Shown here: one piece after another, positions 51,238 through 63,804 of the stretch | How the letters are laid out: every line of letters starts with the position of its first letter | How positions within the stretch are numbered: the first letter of the stretch is position 1 | Source: Sabellastarte sp. h YS-2021 | Taxonomy: Eukaryota > Annelida > Polychaeta > Sabellida > Sabellidae | Assembly: GCA_964017235.1 (NCBI GenBank) | Contig: OZ024933.1 | Coordinates: 58,014,255-58,078,254 of the forward strand | Length of the DNA stretch: 64,000 nt | Reading direction: 5' to 3' | The notes under the pieces: model-generated | Databases searched by the model: none | Seen by the model: only the letters and a program-made list of their open reading frames with translations | What the model was told of the DNA's origin: nothing | Position numbers and translations under genes: made by a program

Positions 51238-51702
51238 ACCCTTTCTCAGTAATTTGTTTTTATTTGCAGAGATGCTGATGTTTAATTCACATTCTTATTG
51301 CTGTCATATACAGTTCACACAAATGTCATTCCAATTAAATAGCCTACAAATGCATGAACATCATTAGTTTTATTTGTACTCGCTAAATACACGCAGAATT
51401 CAGTACTTGCATGAAAAGAACATCTAAAATAGTACTGATACAGATTGACAAGGTTTGAAATTAATTTGGAATTTGTAACAATATATTTTTGTATGAATAA
51501 AAATGTTTAAATTGAAATTTCTAACACATATGACTGCTTTCACTTTTATAACTGCATGAATTTATACAGCAGTGTGTTCAAAAGAAATATGTGCACGAGT
51601 ACATTGTGGTCTCATCTCCCATACAGAACACTCTTGTCTTTCTCACAACAAAAATATTGATCAATTTTGATGTCAAAGACCAGTCAGACAGCACTGTCTA
51701 AT

Positions 51703-52002
51703 GGCTGGGAGTTGTGGCGTGCTCCTGTAATCCAGTTACTTGGAAGCCTGAGTTGAAGGACATCTTGAGGGTAGGAGCTCTGTTGGTTACCTTCCTATGT
51801 TGATCAGGTGTCTGCACTAAGCTGTGCATCAATATGGTGGTCCTGGTGGAGACTTGGGTCACCAGATTGTATATTGAGGGACGTACAGGCTCAGATTGGA
51901 AACACAGCAGGCAGAAGTCTCCGTGTACAGCAGTAGTGAGATTGCACTTGTGAATAGGAGATATCTGGTAGCCTACTCAATACAGACGGACTCAACTCTT
52001 TT
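51703..52002 (+). pseudogene. 7SL-like copy 68
   Basis: Haplotype T/T/A/T/C/AT. Spacer has a private AATTTGATTTT. Confidence 0.9.
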
Positions 52003-52467
52003 ACCCTTTCTCAGTAATTTGATTTTATTTGCAGAGATGCTGATGTTTAATTCACATTCTTATTGCTGTCATATACAGTTCACACAAATGTCATTCCAAT
52101 TAAATAGCCTACAAATGCATGAACATCATTAGTTTTATTTGTACTCGCTAAATACACGCAGAATTCAGTACTTGCATGAAAAGAACATCTAAAATAGTAC
52201 TGATACAGATTGACAAGGTTTGAAATTAATTTGGAATTTGTAACAATATATTTTTGTATGAATAAAAATGTTTAAATTGAAATTTCTAACACATATGACT
52301 GCTTTCACTTTTATAACTGCATGAATTTATATAGCAGTGTGTTCAAAAGAAATATGTGCACGAGTACATTGTGGTCTCATCTCCCATACAGAACACTCTT
52401 GTCTTTCTCACAACAAAAATATTGATCAATTTTGATGTCAAAGACCAGTCAGACAGCACTGTCTAAT

Positions 52468-52767
52468 GGCTGGGAGTTGTGGCGTGCTCCTGTAATCCAG
52501 TTACTTGGAAGCCTGAGTTGAAGGACATCTTGAGGGTAGGAGCTCTGTTGGTTACCTTCCTATGTTGATCAGGTGTCTGCACTAAGCTGTGCATCAATAT
52601 GGTGGTCCTGGTGGAGACTTGGGTCACCAGATTGTATAATGAGGGACGTACAGGCTCAGATTGGAAACACAGCAGGCAGAAGTCTCCGTGTACAGCAGTA
52701 GTGAGATTGCACTTGTGAATAGGAGATATCTGGTAGCCTACTCAATACAGACGGACTCAACTCTTTT
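52468..52767 (+). pseudogene. 7SL-like copy 69
   Basis: Haplotype T/T/A/A/C/AT. Confidence 0.9.
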
Positions 52768-53232
52768 ACCCTTTCTCAGTAATTTGTTTTTATTTGCAGA
52801 GATGCTGATGTTTAATTCACATTCTTATTGCTGTCATATACAGTTCACACAAATGTCATTCCAATTAAATAGCCTACAAATGCATGAACATCATTAGTTT
52901 TATTTGTACTCGCTAAATACACGCAGAATTCAGTACTTGCATGAAAAGAACATCTAAAATAGTACTGATACAGATTGACAAGGTTTGAAATTAATTTGGA
53001 ATTTGTAACAATATATTTTTGTATGAATAAAAATGTTTAAATTGAAATTTCTAACACATATGACTGCTTTCACTTTTATAACTGCATGAATTTATATAGC
53101 AGTGTGTTCAAAAGAAATATGTGCACGAGTACATTGTGGTCTCATCTCCCATACAGAACACTCTTGTCTTTCTCACAACAAAAATATTGATCAATTTTGA
53201 TGTCAAAGACCAGTCAGACAGCACTGTCTAAT

Positions 53233-53532
53233 GGCTGGGAGTTGTGGCGTGCTCCTGTAATCCAGTTACTTGGAAGCCTGAGTTGAAGGACATCTTGAGG
53301 GTAGGAGCTCTGTTGGTTACCTTCCTATGTTGATCAGGTGTCTGCACTAAGCTGTGCATCAATATGGTGGTCCTGGTGGAGACTTGGGTCACCAGATTGT
53401 ATAATGAGGGACGTACAGGCTCAGATTGGAAACACAGCAGGCAGAAGTCTCCGTGTACAGCAGTAGTGAGATTGCACTTGTGAATAGGAGATATCTGGTA
53501 GCCTACTCAATACAGACGGACTCAACTCTTTT
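53233..53532 (+). pseudogene. 7SL-like copy 70
   Basis: Haplotype T/T/A/A/C/AT. Confidence 0.9.
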
Positions 53533-53997
53533 ACCCTTTCTCAGTAATTTGTTTTTATTTGCAGAGATGCTGATGTTTAATTCACATTCTTATTGCTGTC
53601 ATATACAGTTCACACAAATGTCATTCCAATTAAATAGCCTACAAATGCATGAACATCATTAGTTTTATTTGTACTCGCTAAATACACGCAGAATTCAGTA
53701 CTTGCATGAAAAGAACATCTAAAATAGTACTGATACAGATTGACAAGGTTTGAAATTAATTTGGAATTTGTAACAATATATTTTTGTATGAATAAAAATG
53801 TTTAAATTGAAATTTCTAACACATATGACTGCTTTCACTTTTATAACTGCATGAATTTATATAGCAGTGTGTTCAAAAGAAATATGTGCACGAGTACATT
53901 GTGGTCTCATCTCCCATACAGAACACTCTTGTCTTTCTCACAACAAAAATATTGATCAATTTTGATGTGAAAGACCAGTCAGACAGCACTGTCTAAT

Positions 53998-54297
53998 GGC
54001 TGGGAGTTGTGGCGTGCTCCTGTAATCCAGTTACTTGGAAGCCTGAGTTGAAGGACATTTTGAGGGTAGGAGCTCTGTTGGTTACCTTCCTATGTTGATC
54101 AGGTGTCTGCACTAAGCTGTGCATCAATATGGTGGTCCTGGTGGAGACTTGGGTCACCAGATTGTATATTGAGGGACGTACAGGCTCAGATTGGAAACAC
54201 AGCAGGCAGAAGTCTCCGTGTACAGCAGTAGTGAGATTGCACTTGTGAATAGGAGATATCTGGTAGCCTACTCAATACAGACGGACTCAACTCTTTT
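53998..54297 (+). pseudogene. 7SL-like copy 71
   Basis: Haplotype T/T/A/T/C/AT with GACATTTTG. Preceded by TGATGTGA, which breaks the CRE-like octamer. Confidence 0.9.
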
Positions 54298-54762
54298 ACC
54301 CTTTCTCAGTAATTTGTTTTTATTTGCAGAGATGCTGATGTTTAATTCACATTCTTATTGCTGTCATATACAGTTCACACAAATGTCATTCCAATTAAAT
54401 AGCCTACAAATGCATGAACATCATTAGTTTTATTTGTACTCGCTAAATACACGCAGAATTCAGTACTTGCATGAAAAGAACATCTAAAATAGTACTGATA
54501 CAGATTGACAAGGTTTGAAATTAATTTGGAATTTGTAACAATATATTTTTGTATGAATAAAAATGTTTAAATTGAAATTTCTAACACATATGACTGCTTT
54601 CACTTTTATAACTGCATGAATTTATACAGCAGTGTGTTCAAAAGAAATATGTGCACGAGTACATTGTGGTCTCATCTCCCATACAGAACACTCTTGTCTT
54701 TCTCACAACAAAAATATTGATCAATTTTGATGTCAAAGACCAGTCAGACAGCACTGTCTAAT

Positions 54763-55062
54763 GGCTGGGAGTTGTGGCGTGCTCCTGTAATCCAGTTACT
54801 TGGAAGCCTGAGTTGAAGGACATCTTGAGGGTAGGAGCTCTGTTGGTTACCTTCCTATGTTGATCAGGTGTCTGCACTAAGCTGTGCATCAATATGGTGG
54901 TCCTGGTGGAGACTTGGGTCACCAGATTGTATATTGAGGGACGTACAGGCTCAGATTGGAAACACAGCAGGCAGAAGTCTCCGTGTACAGCAGTAGTGAG
55001 ATTGCACTTGTGAATAGGAGATATCTGGTAGCCTACTCAATACAGACGGACTCAACTCTTTT
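54763..55062 (+). pseudogene. 7SL-like copy 72
   Basis: Haplotype T/T/A/T/C/AT. Confidence 0.9.
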
Positions 55063-55527
55063 ACCCTTTCTCAGTAATTTGTTTTTATTTGCAGAGATGC
55101 TGATGTTTAATTCACATTCTTATTGCTGTCATATACAGTTCACACAAATGTCATTCCAATTAAATAGCCTACAAATGCATGAACATCATTAGTTTTATTT
55201 GTACTCGCTAAATACACGCAGAATTCAGTACTTGCATGAAAAGAACATCTAAAATAGTACTGATACAGATTGACAAGGTTTGAAATTAATTTGGAATTTG
55301 TAACAATATATTTTTGTATGAATAAAAATGTTTAAATTGAAATTTCTAACACATATGACTGCTTTCACTTTTATAACTGCATGAATTTATATAGCAGTGT
55401 GTTCAAAAGAAATATGTGCACGAGTACATTGTGGTCTCATCTCCCATACAGAACACTCTTGTCTTTCTCACAACAAAAATATTGATCAATTTTGATGTCA
55501 AAGACCAGTCAGACAGCACTGTCTAAT

Positions 55528-55827
55528 GGCTGGGAGTTGTGGCGTGCTCCTGTAATCCAGTTACTTGGAAGCCTGAGTTGAAGGACATTTTGAGGGTAGG
55601 AGCTCTGTTGGTTACCTTCCTATGTTGATCAGGTGTCTGCACTAAGCTGTGCATCAATATGGTGGTCCTGGTGGAGACTTGGGTCACCAGATTGTATAAT
55701 GAGGGACGTACAGGCTCAGATTGGAAACACAGCAGGCAGAAGTCTCCGTGTACAGCAGTAGTGAGATTGCACTTGTGAATAGGAGATATCTGGTAGCCTA
55801 CTCAATACAGACGGACTCAACTCTTTT
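55528..55827 (+). pseudogene. 7SL-like copy 73
   Basis: Haplotype T/T/A/A/C/AT with GACATTTTG, 1530 bp from copy 71. Confidence 0.9.
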
Positions 55828-56292
55828 ACCCTTTCTCAGTAATTTGTTTTTATTTGCAGAGATGCTGATGTTTAATTCACATTCTTATTGCTGTCATATA
55901 CAGTTCACACAAATGTCATTCCAATTAAATAGCCTACAAATGCATGAACATCATTAGTTTTATTTGTACTCGCTAAATACACGCAGAATTCAGTACTTGC
56001 ATGAAAAGAACATCTAAAATAGTACTGATACAGATTGACAAGGTTTGAAATTAATTTGGAATTTGTAACAATATATTTTTGTATGAATAAAAATGTTTAA
56101 ATTGAAATTTCTAACACATATGACTGCTTTCACTTTTATAACTGCATGAATTTATACAGCAGTGTGTTCAAAAGAAATATGTGCACGAGTACATTGTGGT
56201 CTCATCTCCCATACAGAACACTCTTGTCTTTCTCACAACAAAAATATTGATCAATTTTGATGTCAAAGACCAGTCAGACAGCACTGTCTAAT

Positions 56293-56592
56293 GGCTGGGA
56301 GTTGTGGCGTGCTCCTGTAATCCAGTTACTTGGAAGCCTGAGTTGAAGGACATCTTGAGGGTAGGAGCTCTGTTGGTTACCTTCCTATGTTGATCAGGTG
56401 TCTGCACTAAGCTGTGCATCAATATGGTGGTCCTGGTGGAGACTTGGGTCACCAGATTGTATATTGAGGGACGTACAGGCTCAGATTGGAAACACAGCAG
56501 GCAGAAGTCTCCGTGTACAGCAGTAGTGAGATTGCACTTGTGAATAGGAGATATCTGGTAGCCTACTCAATACAGACGGACTCAACTCTTTT
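56293..56592 (+). pseudogene. 7SL-like copy 74
   Basis: Haplotype T/T/A/T/C/AT. Spacer has TCAAAACAAATATG, shared with that of copy 78. Confidence 0.9.
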
Positions 56593-57057
56593 ACCCTTTC
56601 TCAGTAATTTGTTTTTATTTGCAGAGATGCTGATGTTTAATTCACATTCTTATTGCTGTCATATACAGTTCACACAAATGTCATTCCAATTAAATAGCCT
56701 ACAAATGCATGAACATCATTAGTTTTATTTGTACTCGCTAAATACACGCAGAATTCAGTACTTGCATGAAAAGAACATCTAAAATAGTACTGATACAGAT
56801 TGACAAGGTTTGAAATTAATTTGGAATTTGTAACAATATATTTTTGTATGAATAAAAATGTTTAAATTGAAATTTCTAACACATATGACTGCTTTCACTT
56901 TTATAACTGCATGAATTTATACAGCAGTGTGTTCAAAACAAATATGTGCACGAGTACATTGTGGTCTCATCTCCCATACAGAACACTCTTGTCTTTCTCA
57001 CAACAAAAATATTGATCAATTTTGATGTCAAAGACCAGTCAGACAGCACTGTCTAAT

Positions 57058-57357
57058 GGCTGGGAGTTGTGGCGTGCTCCTGTAATCCAGTTACTTGGAA
57101 GCCTGAGTTGAAGGACATCTTGAGGGTAGGAGCTCTGTTGGTTACCTTCCTATGTTGATCAGGTGTCTGCACTAAGCTGTGCATCAATATGGTGGTCCTG
57201 GTGGAGACTTGGGTCACCAGATTGTATATTGAGGGACGTACAGGCTCAGATTGGAAACACAGCAGGCAGAAGTCTCCGTGTACAGCAGTAGTGAGATTGC
57301 ACTTGTGAATAGGAGATATCTGGTAGCCTACTCAATACAGACGGACTCAACTCTTTT
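57058..57357 (+). pseudogene. 7SL-like copy 75
   Basis: Haplotype T/T/A/T/C/AT. Confidence 0.9.
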
Positions 57358-57822
57358 ACCCTTTCTCAGTAATTTGTTTTTATTTGCAGAGATGCTGATG
57401 TTTAATTCACATTCTTATTGCTGTCATATACAGTTCACACAAATGTCATTCCAATTAAATAGCCTACAAATGCATGAACATCATTAGTTTTATTTGTACT
57501 CGCTAAATACACGCAGAATTCAGTACTTGCATGAAAAGAACATCTAAAATAGTACTGATACAGATTGACAAGGTTTGAAATTAATTTGGAATTTGTAACA
57601 ATATATTTTTGTATGAATAAAAATGTTTAAATTGAAATTTCTAACACATATGACTGCTTTCACTTTTATAACTGCATGAATTTATACAGCAGTGTGTTCA
57701 AAAGAAATATGTGCACGAGTACATTGTGGTCTCATCTCCCATACAGAACACTCTTGTCTTTCTCACAACAAAAATATTGATCAATTTTGATGTCAAAGAC
57801 CAGTCAGACAGCACTGTCTAAT

Positions 57823-58122
57823 GGCTGGGAGTTGTGGCGTGCTCCTGTAATCCAGTTACTTGGAAGCCTGAGTTGAAGGACATCTTGAGGGTAGGAGCTC
57901 TGTTGGTTACCTTCCTATGTTGATCAGGTGTCTGCACTAAGCTGTGCATCAATATGGTGGTCCTGGTGGAGACTTGGGTCACCAGATTGTATAATGAGGG
58001 ACGTACAGGCTCAGATTGGAAACACAGCAGGCAGAAGTCTCTGTGTACAGCAGTAGTGAGATTGCACTTGTGAATAGGAGATATCTGGTAGCCTACTCAA
58101 TACAGACGGACTCAACTCTTTT
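57823..58122 (+). pseudogene. 7SL-like copy 76
   Basis: Haplotype T/T/A/A/C/AT with TCTCTGTGT, a CpG-to-TpG change. Confidence 0.9.
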
Positions 58123-58541
58123 ACCCTTTCTCAGTAATTTGTTTTTATTTGCAGAGATGCTGATGTTTCATTCACATTCTTATTGCTGTCATATACAGTT
58201 CACACAAATGTCATTCCAATAGAATAGCCTACAAATGCATGAACATCATTAGTTTTATTTGTACTCGCTAAATACACGCAGAATTCAGTACTTGCATGAA
58301 AAGAACATCTAAAATAGTACTGATACAGATTGACAAGGTTTGAAATTAATTTGAAATTTCTAACACATATGACTGCTTTCACTTTTATAACTGCATGAAT
58401 TTATATAGCAGTGTGTTCAAAAGAAATATGTGCACGAGTACATTGTGGTCTCATCTCCCATACAGAACACTCTTGTCTTTCTCACAACAAAAATATTGAT
58501 CAATTTTGATGTCAAAGACCAGTCAGACAGCACTGTCTAAT
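58123..58541 (+). repeat. Spacer with 46-bp deletion (419 bp)
   Basis: AATTTGGAATTTG is joined to TTGAAATTTC, removing the AATAAA and the AT-rich tract. The junction shares about 3 bp (TTG). Also carries CAATAGAATAGCC. Confidence 0.9.
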
Positions 58542-58841
58542 GGCTGGGAGTTGTGGCGCGCTCCTGTAATCCAGTTACTTGGAAGCCTGAGTTGAAGGAC
58601 ATCTTGAGGGTAGGAGCTCTGTTGGTTACCTTCCTATGTTGATCAGGTGTCTGCACTAAGCTGTGCATCAATATGGTGGTCCTGGTGGAGACTTGGGTCA
58701 CCAGATTGTATAATGAGGGACGTACAGGCTCAGATTGGAAACACAGCAGGCAGAAGTCTCCGTGTACAGCAGTAGTGAGATTGCACTTGTGAATAGGAGA
58801 TATCTGGTAGCCTACTCAATACAGACGGACTCAACTCTTTT
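58542..58841 (+). pseudogene. 7SL-like copy 77
   Basis: Haplotype T/T/A/A/C/AT with GGCGCGCTCC. Confidence 0.9.
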
Positions 58842-59306
58842 ACCCTTTCTCAGTAATTTGTTTTTATTTGCAGAGATGCTGATGTTTAATTCACATTCTT
58901 ATTGCTGTCATATACAGTTCACACAAATGTCATTCCAATTAAATAGCCTACAAATGCATGAACATCATTAGTTTTATTTGTACTCGCTAAATACACGCAG
59001 AATTCAGTACTTGCATGAAAAGAACATCTAAAATAGTACTGATACAGATTGACAAGGTTTGAAATTAATTTGGAATTTGTAACAATATATTTTTGTATGA
59101 ATAAAAATGTTTAAATTGAAATTTCTAACACATATGACTGCTTTCACTTTTATAACTGCATGAATTTATACAGCAGTGTGTTCAAAAGAAATATGTGCAC
59201 GAGTACATTGTGGTCTCATCTCCCATACAGAACACTCTTGTCTTTCTCACAACAAAAATATTGATCAATTTTGATGTCAAAGACCAGTCAGACAGCACTG
59301 TCTAAT

Positions 59307-59606
59307 GGCTGGGAGTTGTGGCGTGCTCCTGTAATCCAGTTACTTGGAAGCCTGAGTTGAAGGACATCTTGAGGGTAGGAGCTCTGTTGGTTACCTTCCT
59401 ATGTTGATCAGGTGTCTGCACTAAGCTGTGCATCAATATGGTGGTCCTGGTGGAGACTTGGGTCACCAGATTGTATATTGAGGGACGTACAGGCTCAGAT
59501 TGGAAACACAGCAGGCAGAAGTCTCCGTGTACAGCAGTAGTGAGATTGCACTTGTGAATAGGAGATATCTGGTAGCCTACTCAATACAGACGGACTCAAC
59601 TCTTTT
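59307..59606 (+). pseudogene. 7SL-like copy 78
   Basis: Haplotype T/T/A/T/C/AT; duplicate of copy 74. Confidence 0.9.
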
Positions 59607-60071
59607 ACCCTTTCTCAGTAATTTGTTTTTATTTGCAGAGATGCTGATGTTTAATTCACATTCTTATTGCTGTCATATACAGTTCACACAAATGTCATTC
59701 CAATTAAATAGCCTACAAATGCATGAACATCATTAGTTTTATTTGTACTCGCTAAATACACGCAGAATTCAGTACTTGCATGAAAAGAACATCTAAAATA
59801 GTACTGATACAGATTGACAAGGTTTGAAATTAATTTGGAATTTGTAACAATATATCTTTGTATGAATAAAAATGTTTAAATTGAAATTTCTAACACATAT
59901 GACTGCTTTCACTTTTATAACTGCATGAATTTATACAGCAGTGTGTTCAAAACAAATATGTGCACGAGTACATTGTGGTCTCATCTCCCATACAGAACAC
60001 TCTTGTCTTTCTCACAACAAAAATATTGATCAATTTTGATGTCAAAGACCAGTCAGACAGCACTGTCTAAT

Positions 60072-60371
60072 GGCTGGGAGTTGTGGCGTGCTCCTGTAAT
60101 CCAGTTACTTGGAAGCCTGAGTTGAAGGACATCTTGAGGGTAGGAGCTCTGTTGGTTACCTTCCTATGTTGATCAGGTGTCTGCACTAAGCTGTGCATCA
60201 ATATGGTGGTCCTGGTGGAGACTTGGGTCACCAGATTGTATATTGAGGGACGTACAGGCTCAGATTGGAAACACAGCAGGCAGAAGTCTCCGTGTACAGC
60301 AGTAGTGAGATTGCACTTGTGAATAGGAGATATCTGGTAGCCTACTCAATACAGACGGACTCAACTCTTTT
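60072..60371 (+). pseudogene. 7SL-like copy 79
   Basis: Haplotype T/T/A/T/C/AT; duplicate of copy 75. Confidence 0.9.
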
Positions 60372-60836
60372 ACCCTTTCTCAGTAATTTGTTTTTATTTG
60401 CAGAGATGCTGATGTTTAATTCACATTCTTATTGCTGTCATATACAGTTCACACAAATGTCATTCCAATTAAATAGCCTACAAATGCATGAACATCATTA
60501 GTTTTATTTGTACTCGCTAAATACACGCAGAATTCAGTACTTGCATGAAAAGAACATCTAAAATAGTACTGATACAGATTGACAAGGTTTGAAATTAATT
60601 TGGAATTTGTAACAATATATTTTTGTATGAATAAAAATGTTTAAATTGAAATTTCTAACACATATGACTGCTTTCACTTTTATAACTGCATGAATTTATA
60701 CAGCAGTGTGTTCAAAAGAAATATGTGCACGAGTACATTGTGGTCTCATCTCCCATACAGAACACTCTTGTCTTTCTCACAACAAAAATATTGATCAATT
60801 TTGATGTCAAAGACCAGTCAGACAGCACTGTCTAAT

Positions 60837-61136
60837 GGCTGGGAGTTGTGGCGTGCTCCTGTAATCCAGTTACTTGGAAGCCTGAGTTGAAGGACATCTT
60901 GAGGGTAGGAGCTCTGTTGGTTACCTTCCTATGTTGATCAGGTGTCTGCACTAAGCTGTGCATCAATATGGTGGTCCTGGTGGAGACTTGGGTCACCAGA
61001 TTGTATAATGAGGGACGTACAGGCTCAGATTGGAAACACAGCAGGCAGAAGTCTCTGTGTACAGCAGTAGTGAGATTGCACTTGTGAATAGGAGATATCT
61101 GGTAGCCTACTCAATACAGACGGACTCAACTCTTTT
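60837..61136 (+). pseudogene. 7SL-like copy 80
   Basis: Haplotype T/T/A/A/C/AT with TCTCTGTGT; duplicate of copy 76. Confidence 0.9.
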
Positions 61137-61555
61137 ACCCTTTCTCAGTAATTTGTTTTTATTTGCAGAGATGCTGATGTTTCATTCACATTCTTATTGC
61201 TGTCATATACAGTTCACACAAATGTCATTCCAATAGAATAGCCTACAAATGCATGAACATCATTAGTTTTATTTGTACTCGCTAAATACACGCAGAATTC
61301 AGTACTTGCATGAAAAGAACATCTAAAATAGTACTGATACAGATTGACAAGGTTTGAAATTAATTTGAAATTTCTAACACATATGACTGCTTTCACTTTT
61401 ATAACTGCATGAATTTATATAGCAGTGTGTTCAAAAGAAATATGTGCACGAGTACATTGTGGTCTCATCTCCCATACAGAACACTCTTGTCTTTCTCACA
61501 ACAAAAATATTGATCAATTTTGATGTCAAAGACCAGTCAGACAGCACTGTCTAAT
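61137..61555 (+). repeat. Spacer with 46-bp deletion (419 bp), second copy
   Basis: Same junction and CAATAGAATAGCC as 58123-58541, carried by the tetramer duplication. Confidence 0.9.
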
Positions 61556-61855
61556 GGCTGGGAGTTGTGGCGCGCTCCTGTAATCCAGTTACTTGGAAGC
61601 CTGAGTTGAAGGACATCTTGAGGGTAGGAGCTCTGTTGGTTACCTTCCTATGTTGATCAGGTGTCTGCACTAAGCTGTGCATCAATATGGTGGTCCTGGT
61701 GGAGACTTGGGTCACCAGATTGTATAATGAGGGACGTACAGGCTCAGATTGGAAACACAGCAGGCAGAAGTCTCCGTGTACAGCAGTAGTGAGATTGCAC
61801 TTGTGAATAGGAGATATCTGGTAGCCTACTCAATACAGACGGACTCAACTCTTTT
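61556..61855 (+). pseudogene. 7SL-like copy 81
   Basis: Haplotype T/T/A/A/C/AT with GGCGCGCTCC; duplicate of copy 77. Confidence 0.9.
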
Positions 61856-62320
61856 ACCCTTTCTCAGTAATTTGTTTTTATTTGCAGAGATGCTGATGTT
61901 TAATTCACATTCTTATTGCTGTCATATACAGTTCACACAAATGTCATTCCAATTAAATAGCCTACAAATGCATGAACATCATTAGTTTTATTTGTACTCG
62001 CTAAATACACGCAGAATTCAGTACTTGCATGAAAAGAACATCTAAAATAGTACTGATACAGATTGACAAGGTTTGAAATTAATTTGGAATTTGTAACAAT
62101 ATATTTTTGTATGAATAAAAATGTTTAAATTGAAATTTCTAACACATATGACTGCTTTCACTTTTATAACTGCATGAATTTATACAGCAGTGTGTTCAAA
62201 AGAAATATGTGCACGAGTACATTGTGGTCTCATCTCCCATACAGAACACTCTTGTCTTTCTCACAACAAAAATATTGATCAATTTTGATGTCAAAGACCA
62301 GTCAGACAGCACTGTCTAAT

Positions 62321-62620
62321 GGCTGGGAGTTGTGGCGTGCTCCTGTAATCCAGTTACTTGGAAGCCTGAGTTGAAGGACATGTTGAGGGTAGGAGCTCTG
62401 TTGGTTACCTTCCTATGTTGATCAGGTGTCTGCACTAAGCTGTGCATCAATATGGTGGCCCTGGTGGAGACTTGGGTCACCAGGTTGTATAATGAGGGAC
62501 GTACAGGCTCAGGGTGGAAACACAGCAGGCAGAAGTCTCCGTGTACAGCAGTAGTGAGATTGCACTTGTGAATAGGAGATATCTGGTAGCCTACTCAATA
62601 CAGACGGACTCAACTCTTTT
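62321..62620 (+). pseudogene. 7SL-like copy 82 (B/A recombinant)
   Basis: Haplotype T/C/G/A/C/GG with a private GACATGTTG. Type B at position 81 and type A from 139 onward, so an exchange point lies between them. Confidence 0.9.
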
Positions 62621-63039
62621 ACCCTTTCTCAGTAATTTGTTTTTATTTGCAGAGATGCTGATGTTTAATTCACATTCTTATTGCTGTCATATACAGTTCA
62701 CACAAATGTCATTCCAATTAAATAGCCTACAAATGCATGAACATCATTAGTTTTATTTGTACTCGCTAAATACACGCAGAATTCAGTACTTGCATGAAAA
62801 GAACATCTAAAATAGTACTGATACAGATTGACAAGGTTTGAAATTAATTTGAAAATTCTAACACATATGACTGCTTTCACTTTTATAACTGCATGAATTT
62901 ATATAGCAGTGTGTTCAAAAGAAATATGTGCACGAGTACATTGTGGTCTCATCTCCCATACAGAACACTCTTGTCTTTCTCACAACAAAAATATTGATCA
63001 ATTTTGATGTCAAAGACCAGTCAGACATCACTGTCTAAT
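62621..63039 (+). repeat. Spacer with 46-bp deletion and GAAAATTC (419 bp)
   Basis: Same length loss as the spacers after copies 76 and 80, but without CAATAGAATAGCC and with GAAAATTC, otherwise seen after copy 39. Ends with a private GACATCACTG. Confidence 0.9.
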
Positions 63040-63339
63040 GGCTGGGAGTTGTGGCGTGCTCCTGTAATCCAGTTACTTGGAAGCCTGAGTTGAAGGACAT
63101 CTTGAGGGTAGGAGCTCTGTTGGTTACCTTCCTATGTTGATCAGGTGTCTGCACTAAGCTGTGCATCAATATGGTGGTCCTGGTGGAGACTTGGTTCACC
63201 AGATTGTATAATGAGGGACGTACAGGCTCAGATTGGAAACACAGCAGGCAGAAGTCTCCATGTACAGCAGTAGTGAGATTGCACTTGTGAATAGGAGATA
63301 TCTGGTAGCCTACTCAATACAGACGGACTCAACTCTTTT
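63040..63339 (+). pseudogene. 7SL-like copy 83
   Basis: Haplotype T/T/A/A/C/AT with private TTGGTTCACC and TCTCCATGT. Confidence 0.9.
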
Positions 63340-63804
63340 ACCCTTTCTCAGTAATTTGTTTTTATTTGCAGAGATGCTGATGTTTAATTCACATTCTTAT
63401 TGCTGTCATATACAGTTCACACAAATGTCATTCCAATTAAATAGCCTACAAATGCATGAACATCATTAGTTTTATTTGTACTCGCTAAATACACGCAGAA
63501 TTCAGTACTTGCATGAAAAGAACATCTAAAATAGTACTGATACAGATTGACAAGGTTTGAAATTAATTTGGAATTTGTAACAATATATTTTTGTATGAAT
63601 AAAAATGTTTAAATTGAAATTTCTAACACATATGACTGCTTTCACTTTTATAACTGCATGAATTTATATAGCAGTGTGTTCAAAAGAAATATGTGCACGA
63701 GTACATTGTGGTCTCATCTCCCATACAGAACACTCTTGTCTTTCTCACAACAAAAATATTGATCTATTTTGATGTCAAAGACCAGTCAGACAGCACTGTC
63801 TAAT

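Larger units (their letters stand above)
56293..62320 (+). repeat. Tetramer higher-order repeat 4 (copies 74-77 and 78-81)
   Basis: A 3014-bp offset links T at position 172 (copies 74-75 and 78-79), AAACAAATATG (56939, 59953), TCTCTGTGT with CAATAGAATAGCC and the 46-bp deletion (copies 76 and 80), and GGCGCGCTCC (copies 77 and 81). Only scattered differences remain, such as ATATATCTTTG near 59853. Confidence 0.9.
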
